DNA of 5,274 bases, from the NCBI GenBank assembly GCA_030038715.1, contig JASHSO010000406.1, forward strand, positions 1 through 5,274. The letters run 5' to 3'. The notes below the pieces were generated by a model. The model did not search any database and had not been told where the DNA came from. It worked only from the letters and a program-made list of their open reading frames with translations. Position 1 is the stretch's first letter. The number at the start of each line of letters is the position of its first letter. Position numbers and translations under genes: made by a program. Below are positions 1-5,274 of the stretch, one piece after another. This DNA is from Streptosporangiaceae bacterium (GTDB taxonomy: Bacteria; Actinomycetota; Actinomycetes; Streptosporangiales; Streptosporangiaceae).

Positions 1-1
1 A

Positions 2-544
2 GGCTTCTGCCGGACCGGCGACTGGTTCGCCTGCGACCATGAGCATGTCGTGCCCGACCTCGTCACCACGGCCAAGGGCATCGCGGGCGGCCTGCCGCTA
101 GCCGGGGTTACCGGGCGTGCTGACCTCATGGACGCCGTGCATCCGGGCGGCCTCGGCGGCACCTTCGGCGGCAATCCTGTGGCCTGCGCCGCCGCGCTCG
201 GCGCTATCGAGACCATGGTCAAGGAAGACCTACCCGACCGGGCGCTGGCCATCGCGACGGTCATGTTGCCAAGGCTGCGGGAAATGGCCAGGGCCAACCC
301 CGTGATCGGCGACGTCCGGGGCCGCGGCGCAATGATCGCGATCGAGCTGGTAAAGCCCGGCACGATCGAGCCCGACGCGACGGCAGCCGCTCGGGTGGCG
401 CGAGCCTGCCACGAAAACGGCCTGCTGGTCCTGACCTGCGGCACCTACGGCAACGTCCTGCGCTTCCTGCCGCCGCTCGTGATCGGTCAGCCGCTGCTCG
501 AGGAGGGACTGGCCATCCTGGAAGACGCCTTCACCACGCTGTAA
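2..544 (+). CDS. gabT: 4-aminobutyrate aminotransferase, C-terminal part (5' end outside the window)
   Basis: This is the C-terminal 180 residues of a fold-type I, class III PLP aminotransferase. The reading frame is open from base 2, so the start lies off the left edge, and it ends in TAA at 542-544. GabT moves the amino group of GABA to 2-oxoglutarate, giving succinate semialdehyde and glutamate in the cytoplasm. Visible landmarks are GFCRTG at the edge, the PLP-binding lysine in TTAKGIAGGLPLAGVTGRA (codon 74-76), the phosphate-contacting threonine in GGLGGTFGGNP (codon 161-163), then GDVRGRGAMIAIELVKPG and the C-terminal CGTYGNVLRFLPPL, whose arginine corresponds to a substrate-carboxylate contact in GabT. 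These blocks align from memory with E. coli GabT over their whole length. Roughly the first 250-270 residues are missing only because of the window edge. It runs tail to tail with the small HTH ORF, with 6 bases between stops. Another omega-aminotransferase is possible, but the motif set is typical of GabT. Confidence 0.93.
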   Translation, partial: GFCRTGDWFACDHEHVVPDLVTTAKGIAGGLPLAGVTGRADLMDAVHPGGLGGTFGGNPVACAAALGAIETMVKEDLPDRALAIATVMLPRLREMARANPVIGDVRGRGAMIAIELVKPGTIEPDATAAARVARACHENGLLVLTCGTYGNVLRFLPPLVIGQPLLEEGLAILEDAFTTL

Positions 545-550
545 GGCAGC

Positions 551-769
551 TCAGCACTTACCGCGGTTCTTGGCGGCGAGGATGATCTGGGTCACCAGGT
601 GGCTGCTCACGCCGAGTTTGGCCGCGATCTCCGCAGGTCGCAGCCCCTGCTCGTTGTACAGCAGCGCGAGCTTCTGCTGCGATCGGGTCCATGGTCTGTT
701 TGCTGACGTCCTGGCGCGCACCCTGTCGGCGCGCCGACGGGCGGGAGCGCCTACGGCGCTGCGCGCCAC
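551..769 (-). CDS. small helix-turn-helix protein, possibly a remnant
   Basis: This is a 72-residue ORF from GTG (769-767) to TGA (553-551). I do not recognise a named family. The C-terminal half (about residues 28-72) reads as a compact helix-turn-helix: SQQKLALLYNEQGLRPAEIA followed by AKLGVSSHLVTQIILAAKN. This is the EIAxxLGVSxxxV pattern seen in resolvase C-terminal, sigma region 4 and other small HTH domains. Codons in this half have strong G/C third positions, which supports real coding. The first 27 residues are Arg/Ala-rich and less convincing, no good Shine-Dalgarno precedes the GTG, and a second in-frame GTG lies at 721-719. The frame stays open upstream only to the TGA of the hydrolase gene, with no better start codon. 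It may be a small DNA-binding regulator or the C-terminal end of a decayed recombinase or regulator. It follows the hydrolase gene on the same strand after 66 bases. Confidence 0.5.
   Translation of the reverse strand: MARSAVGAPARRRADRVRARTSANRPWTRSQQKLALLYNEQGLRPAEIAAKLGVSSHLVTQIILAAKNRGKC
746..760. repeat. perfect 6-bp inverted repeat (AGCGCC-TAC-GGCGCT)
   Basis: Arms 746-751 and 755-760 are exact reverse complements around a 3-base loop. The repeat lies in the Arg/Ala-rich start of the small HTH ORF, next to the palindrome GGCGCGCC at 728-735. It could form a GC-rich hairpin in the RNA near the putative GTG start, or may simply reflect GC-rich composition. There is no T-run after it on either strand, so it is not a standard intrinsic terminator. 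Confidence 0.3.
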
Positions 770-802
770 CGACCCGGCCGGACTGCCGAACGAGCCGCGG
801 CG

Positions 803-829
803 CTGGTCATGGTATTTGCCATCAGCCAG
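803..829. repeat. imperfect inverted repeat between the hydrolase stop and the HTH start
   Basis: Outer arms CTGG (803-806) and CCAG (826-829) and inner arms ATGG (809-812) and CCAT (819-822) pair around the AT-rich loop TATTTG, with a small 2-by-3 internal loop between the arm pairs. It lies just after the hydrolase stop codon in the 66-base spacer, which otherwise holds nothing recognisable. It could be a weak 3'-end stem-loop for the operon transcript, but no T-tract follows it on the minus strand. Confidence 0.3.
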
Positions 830-835
830 GGGCGG

Positions 836-1495
836 TCAGGCGTGAATGACCTCAGTGCTATGGCAGAAGTGCACCCGGTCGGGCGCAACGTGCTGGATTC
901 GGCGCACGGAAGCTCGCCAGGCAGTCGGGTCGCTAGCCTGCCCGTCTGGCAGGTCGTCGGTGTCGGGGTCGCGGTATTGCCGGGGCGTATAGGCGGCATC
1001 GCCGATCAGGGCCGCTGACCCGTCGGCGGTATCGACGAGCACACACTGATGGCCGACCGTGTGACCGGGAGTGGCTAGTACCCGCAGCCCTGGGAGCAGC
1101 TCGGCATCGCCGTCGAGGAGCTCGAACCTGGCATTCATGAAGTCGAACCAGCCAGCCAGCTGCGGCGACTCCAGGCGAGCACGCAGGAGTTCCGTGCGCT
1201 GCAGGTAGAAGGCCGCGTGCTTGAATACCGCGTTCTGGCCGCAATGGTCGAAGTGCAGGTGCGTGTTGATCACCAGGCCAACGTCGCCCGGGGTCATGCC
1301 GAGCTCGTCGAGCGCATCGGCCACGGACCGGTTCACGACACGCCAGTCGGCCAGCCATTTCTGCGGCCCGCCGACGCCGGTATCCACCAGCGCAGCGCCG
1401 CCCGGGAAGGTCACGACGAACCCGTGCACCGGCCAGTCCAGGCCGTCGACCCCGCGTAGCTGCGCAAGGTGCAGCCGCTTGACCTCCAGTCCCAT
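836..1495 (-). CDS. MBL-fold hydrolase, N-acyl-homoserine-lactonase-like
   Basis: A 219-residue metallo-beta-lactamase-fold enzyme, probably a cytoplasmic dinuclear-zinc hydrolase acting on a lactone or similar ester. The zinc site is complete: THLHFDH gives His79, His81, Asp83 and His84; ATPGHTVGH gives His145; GDAAY gives Asp166; FCHS gives His212. Tyr169, three residues after Asp166, matches the position of the catalytic tyrosine of AiiA-type AHL lactonases (DASY). The blocks LLDGDAELLPGLRVLATPGH and LIGDAAYTPRQY also resemble AiiA from memory. Length is slightly short for AiiA/AttM (about 250), with no signal peptide. A longer frame runs back to 1621 but would overlap the aminotransferase by about 100 bases. 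The ATG at 1495 has GGAGGT nine bases upstream and is clearly the better start. The gene begins 25 bases after the aminotransferase stop, so it is probably co-transcribed. Substrate is not shown by sequence; another small ester or thioester is possible. Confidence 0.85.
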   Translation of the reverse strand: MGLEVKRLHLAQLRGVDGLDWPVHGFVVTFPGGAALVDTGVGGPQKWLADWRVVNRSVADALDELGMTPGDVGLVINTHLHFDHCGQNAVFKHAAFYLQRTELLRARLESPQLAGWFDFMNARFELLDGDAELLPGLRVLATPGHTVGHQCVLVDTADGSAALIGDAAYTPRQYRDPDTDDLPDGQASDPTAWRASVRRIQHVAPDRVHFCHSTEVIHA

Positions 1496-1504
1496 GGGCT
1501 CGTT

Positions 1505-1510
1505 ACCTCC
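1505..1510 (-). promoter_or_regulatory. Shine-Dalgarno GGAGGT deciding the hydrolase start
   Basis: On the minus strand GGAGGT is followed by a 9-base spacer (AACGAGCCC) and ATG at 1495-1493. It sits in the 25-base gap after the aminotransferase TAG (1523-1521). It sets the hydrolase start at 1495 rather than the longer frame from 1621. Confidence 0.85.
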
Positions 1511-1520
1511 GGCCGGCTCG

Positions 1521-2870
1521 CTAGCCCTCGTAATACCTGTCGGCGACGGCCAGCGCCTCGTCGAGTATGGCCAGGCCCTCCTTGGCCTCGCTCTCCGATA
1601 TCGTGCAAGGCGGCACAACATGCAGACGGTTGTAGTTGGTGAACGGCACCAGGCCGCGCGCCTTGCACTCGCCCACGAGCGCGTTCATGGCAGCGGACGT
1701 GCCGCCGTATGGCGCCAGCATCGCCCGTGTCTCGCGGTTGGACACCAAGTCAAGAGCCCAGAACACGGCGGTGCCGCGGACCTCCCCGATGACCGGATGC
1801 CGCTCGGCCAGCTCACGCAGCCCGGGCTCCAGGACTGTGCTGCCTACTCGTACCGCGTTCCCGATGATGTCCTCCTCCTGCATCGCGTCGATCGTCGCCA
1901 CGATCGACGCGCACCCCAGTGGGTGCCCCGAGTAGGTCAGCCCGCCGGGGAAGACTCGCTCGTCGAACGTGCCGGCGATCGCGGCTGAGATGATCACGCC
2001 GCCGATGGGAACGTAGCCGGAGTTGGAGCCCTTCGCGAAGGTGATCAGGTCCGGTACCACGTCGTGGCCGGTGAAGGCGAACCAGCGGCCAGCCCGGCCG
2101 AACCCGCACATCACCTCGTCGGCGATGTACACGATGCCGTGCCTGTCGCACAGCTCGCGCACCCCGGCCAAGTAACCGGGCGGCGGGATAAGCACGCCAG
2201 CCGTGCCCACGATCGTCTCGAGCAGTACGGCCGCGATCGTGTCCGGGCCTTCGAGCTGGATCACCTGCTCTAGATGCGCCAGCGCGCGCTCGCACTCTTC
2301 GGCCTGGGACTGCGCCCAGAACGCCGAGCGGTACAGGTAGGGCCCGAAGAAGTGCACGTGCCCGACGGCGAACTCGTTCGGCCAGCGCCGTGGGTCGCCG
2401 GTCGAGGTGATCGCCGCCCCGGTGTTGCCGTGGTAGGAGCGGTAGAAGCTGAGCACCTTGGTTCGGCCGGTGTGCAGCCGGGCCATGCGTATCGCATTCT
2501 CGTTCGCGTCGGCCCCGCCGTTGGTGAAGAACACCTTGTCCATGCCATCCGGCGCCAGCGCCGCGAGCCTGGTTGCCGCCTCGCCGCGCGCCTCATTGGC
2601 GTGCTGCGGCGCGATCGTGGTCAGCCTGGCGGCCTGCGCGGCGATCGCCTCGGTCACCTTAGGGTGCTGGTGGCCGATGTTGGTGTTCACAAGCTGGCTG
2701 GAGAAGTCCAGGTAACGGTTCCCGTCGAAGTCCCAGAAGTAGGAGCCACGAGCGGCCGCGATCGGCAGCGGCTGCACGGCCCTCTGGGCGGACCAGGAGT
2801 GAAAGACGTGTGCCCGGTCCATCGCGAGCACCTCGGCACCGCGCTGCGGGTCCGGCTGGAAGCTGCTCAT
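1521..2870 (-). CDS. class III PLP aminotransferase, omega-amino acid (beta-alanine/taurine):pyruvate type
   Basis: A complete 449-residue class III aminotransferase, the usual length. N-terminal HVFHSWSAQ (21-29) and YLDFSSQLVNTNIGHQHP (53-70) are characteristic of the taurine/omega-amino acid:pyruvate group. Cofactor residues are in place: NGGADANENAIRMAR (117-131) for the phosphate loop, SYHG (145-148) with the aromatic ring that stacks on PLP, Asp251 in IADEVMCGFGR for the pyridine nitrogen, and Lys280 in DLITFAKGSNSGYVPIGG for the Schiff base. GGLTYSGHPLGC (309-320) supplies the phosphate threonine. It should move an omega-amino group to pyruvate or a similar acceptor and release a semialdehyde. 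Being directly downstream of mmsA favours beta-alanine to malonate semialdehyde, or 3-aminoisobutyrate to methylmalonate semialdehyde; taurine remains possible. ATG at 2870 has AGGAG nine bases upstream, and that signal overlaps the mmsA stop, suggesting translational coupling. Ends in TAG. Family is certain; substrate is inferred. Confidence 0.92.
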   Translation of the reverse strand: MSSFQPDPQRGAEVLAMDRAHVFHSWSAQRAVQPLPIAAARGSYFWDFDGNRYLDFSSQLVNTNIGHQHPKVTEAIAAQAARLTTIAPQHANEARGEAATRLAALAPDGMDKVFFTNGGADANENAIRMARLHTGRTKVLSFYRSYHGNTGAAITSTGDPRRWPNEFAVGHVHFFGPYLYRSAFWAQSQAEECERALAHLEQVIQLEGPDTIAAVLLETIVGTAGVLIPPPGYLAGVRELCDRHGIVYIADEVMCGFGRAGRWFAFTGHDVVPDLITFAKGSNSGYVPIGGVIISAAIAGTFDERVFPGGLTYSGHPLGCASIVATIDAMQEEDIIGNAVRVGSTVLEPGLRELAERHPVIGEVRGTAVFWALDLVSNRETRAMLAPYGGTSAAMNALVGECKARGLVPFTNYNRLHVVPPCTISESEAKEGLAILDEALAVADRYYEG

Positions 2871-2882
2871 CGCCTGGGTCTC

Positions 2883-4377
<1,495 letters not shown>

Positions 4378-4391
<14 letters not shown>

Positions 4392-5274
4392 GGTCCCTGC
4401 CTGCCCTTCCGGTCCGGCGCCGCGGTCTGGGGATGGTAACCATCGGCTCCCCTGAGTCCAGTCTCTCGCCAGGTGCGTGGCCGGCCAACTTAGGCTCTGT
4501 CAGCAGTTGGCCAGGCGGCGTCGGCGGTGCGGCCGCCTCCGCCGCAGGCGCGCGGGTCCATGGCCGCAGTGCCAGCGCGACCGCGGGGAACAGCAGCACC
4601 GACAGCAACGCGGCCCCGACCAGCGCCGCAGCGACGGCCGGCGTGAGCAGCCCGAGGCCGGTGCCGACCTCGGCGACCACCACCGGGAACGTCAGCGTCG
4701 TGGCTTGCAGCAGGCCGGCGGCGACCGCGGGCCTGGTACCGAGCCGCTTGCGGTAAAGCAAGGCTGGCCCTGCCCGGGCCACAAGGATCGCCGCCACGAT
4801 GGCCGGGACCAGGGCCAGCGAGGATCCGCTGGCCAGTGAGCGCACGTCGAAGCGGACTCCGGTCACGATGAAGAACACCGGCACCAGGAACCCGAAACCT
4901 ATCGCCCGCAGCTTTTCCCGGTACCGCTCCTGGCTGGGTCGGTCGTCGGAGTCGGTGACCCGCAGGACGATCCCGGCGATGAAGGACCCGAGCAGCGTAT
5001 CCACGCCGAACTCGTGGGCGGCGGCGGCAAATGCCAGCAGGATCAGGAATGCACCGCGCACCCGCAGCTGCGAGGTCGACTGGTCGGTGGCCAGCAGCAC
5101 CTTCCGCAGCCACGCCGACCGCCACAGTCGTCGCAGCCCGATGGCCCCGGCGAAAGCTACGGCGCCGAGGCCGAGCACGTAGGCAACCTCGACCCAGGCG
5201 GGCTTCGACGCGGCCGAGAACAGCACAGTCAGGAGCAACAGCGCGGCGAACTCACCAACGGACCCGGCCATGAC
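4378..5274 (-). CDS. Kef/CPA2-type cation:proton antiporter, C-terminal part (5' end outside the window)
   Basis: The last 298 codons of an integral membrane antiporter; the frame is open to the right edge and ends in TAG (4380-4378). Members exchange Na+ or K+ for H+. Numbering from the first Met inside the window (5271), hydrophobic segments lie near 5-20, 27-46, 74-103, 126-139, 152-173 and 183-235. HEFGVDTLLGSFIAGIVLR (86-104) matches the Kef-family GAFLAGLLL segment, FLVPVFFIVTGVRFDV (128-143) matches its FxxPxFFxxxG segment, and LLQATTLTFPVVVAEVG (187-203) is also typical. After the last helix comes a 60-residue tail, first Ala/Pro-rich (240-254) and then Arg-rich (282-292). It contains no TrkA-N/RCK regulatory domain, unlike KefB/C. 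The tail overlaps the mmsA start by 14 bases in another frame, so the two may share a transcript, although the function is not obviously linked. About 100 or more N-terminal residues are outside the window. Ion specificity cannot be told. Confidence 0.88.
4432..4444. repeat. 13-bp palindrome upstream of mmsA, possible operator
   Basis: GATGGT-A-ACCATC is a perfect inverted repeat with 6-base arms and a single central base, centred 47 bases before the mmsA ATG on the minus strand. Position and symmetry suit a dimeric repressor site for mmsA and the downstream genes. However, it lies inside the antiporter 3' coding region (codons for MVTI), and I found no convincing -35/-10 pair next to it, so it may be chance. 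Confidence 0.3.

Noticed and set aside
2..544. gabT as a truncated pseudogene beginning at the GTG at 50
   Set aside because: The frame is open to the left edge and the residues before base 50 (GFCRTGDWFAC) are normal GabT sequence, so the gene is cut only by the window.
803..829. Intrinsic terminator after the hydrolase gene
   Set aside because: The stem is short and interrupted and no T-run follows on the minus strand, so it is listed only as an inverted repeat.
1496..1621. Longer start for the hydrolase, adding 42 N-terminal residues from 1621
   Set aside because: The extension overlaps the well-conserved aminotransferase end, its translation is Arg-rich and unlike the family, and a consensus GGAGGT marks ATG 1495.
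1221..1988. Long plus-strand open frame opposite the hydrolase and aminotransferase
   Set aside because: It is antisense to two genes with complete catalytic motifs, its translation has no recognisable motif, and such shadows are common in GC-rich DNA.
4445..4520. Sigma-70-type promoter for mmsA (CTGACA and TAAGTT on the minus strand)
   Set aside because: The two boxes are only 5 bases apart, far from the usual 16-18, so they cannot work as a -35/-10 pair.

Overview
The window comes from a GC-rich bacterium. Third codon positions are mostly G or C in every gene, GTG is used as a start, and the GabT and methylmalonate-semialdehyde dehydrogenase sequences look actinobacterial. A high-GC actinomycete is the best guess, but there is no rRNA or other marker to place it more closely.

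Layout. On the plus strand, the left edge (2-544) carries the last 180 codons of a 4-aminobutyrate aminotransferase (gabT). Everything else is on the minus strand and reads right to left: the C-terminal part of a CPA2/Kef-type cation:proton antiporter (5274-4378, running off the right edge), a CoA-acylating methylmalonate/malonate-semialdehyde dehydrogenase (mmsA, 4391-2883), a class III PLP aminotransferase of the omega-amino acid/taurine:pyruvate kind (2870-1521), a metallo-beta-lactamase-fold hydrolase resembling AHL lactonases (1495-836), and a small helix-turn-helix ORF (769-551) that ends 6 bases from the gabT stop, tail to tail.

How the genes fit together. mmsA, the aminotransferase and the hydrolase are packed like an operon. 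The antiporter and mmsA overlap by 14 bases, the mmsA stop codon lies inside the Shine-Dalgarno of the aminotransferase (TAGGAG), and the hydrolase has a consensus GGAGGT 25 bases or less after the aminotransferase stop. The simplest reading is amino-acid catabolism: the aminotransferase turns an omega-amino acid such as beta-alanine into a semialdehyde, and MmsA oxidises it to an acyl-CoA (malonate semialdehyde to acetyl-CoA and CO2). The neighbouring gabT does the comparable first step for GABA. The lactonase-like enzyme is the least expected member. It could open a lactone or related ring feeding the pathway, or degrade a lactone signal. The antiporter is probably only an upstream neighbour.

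No rRNA, tRNA, CRISPR array, insertion sequence or phage gene was seen. No stretch over 300 bases lacks a coding candidate; the least certain region is 545-835. I see no clearly undescribed system. The most interesting points are the lactonase coupled to semialdehyde metabolism and the small HTH gene.
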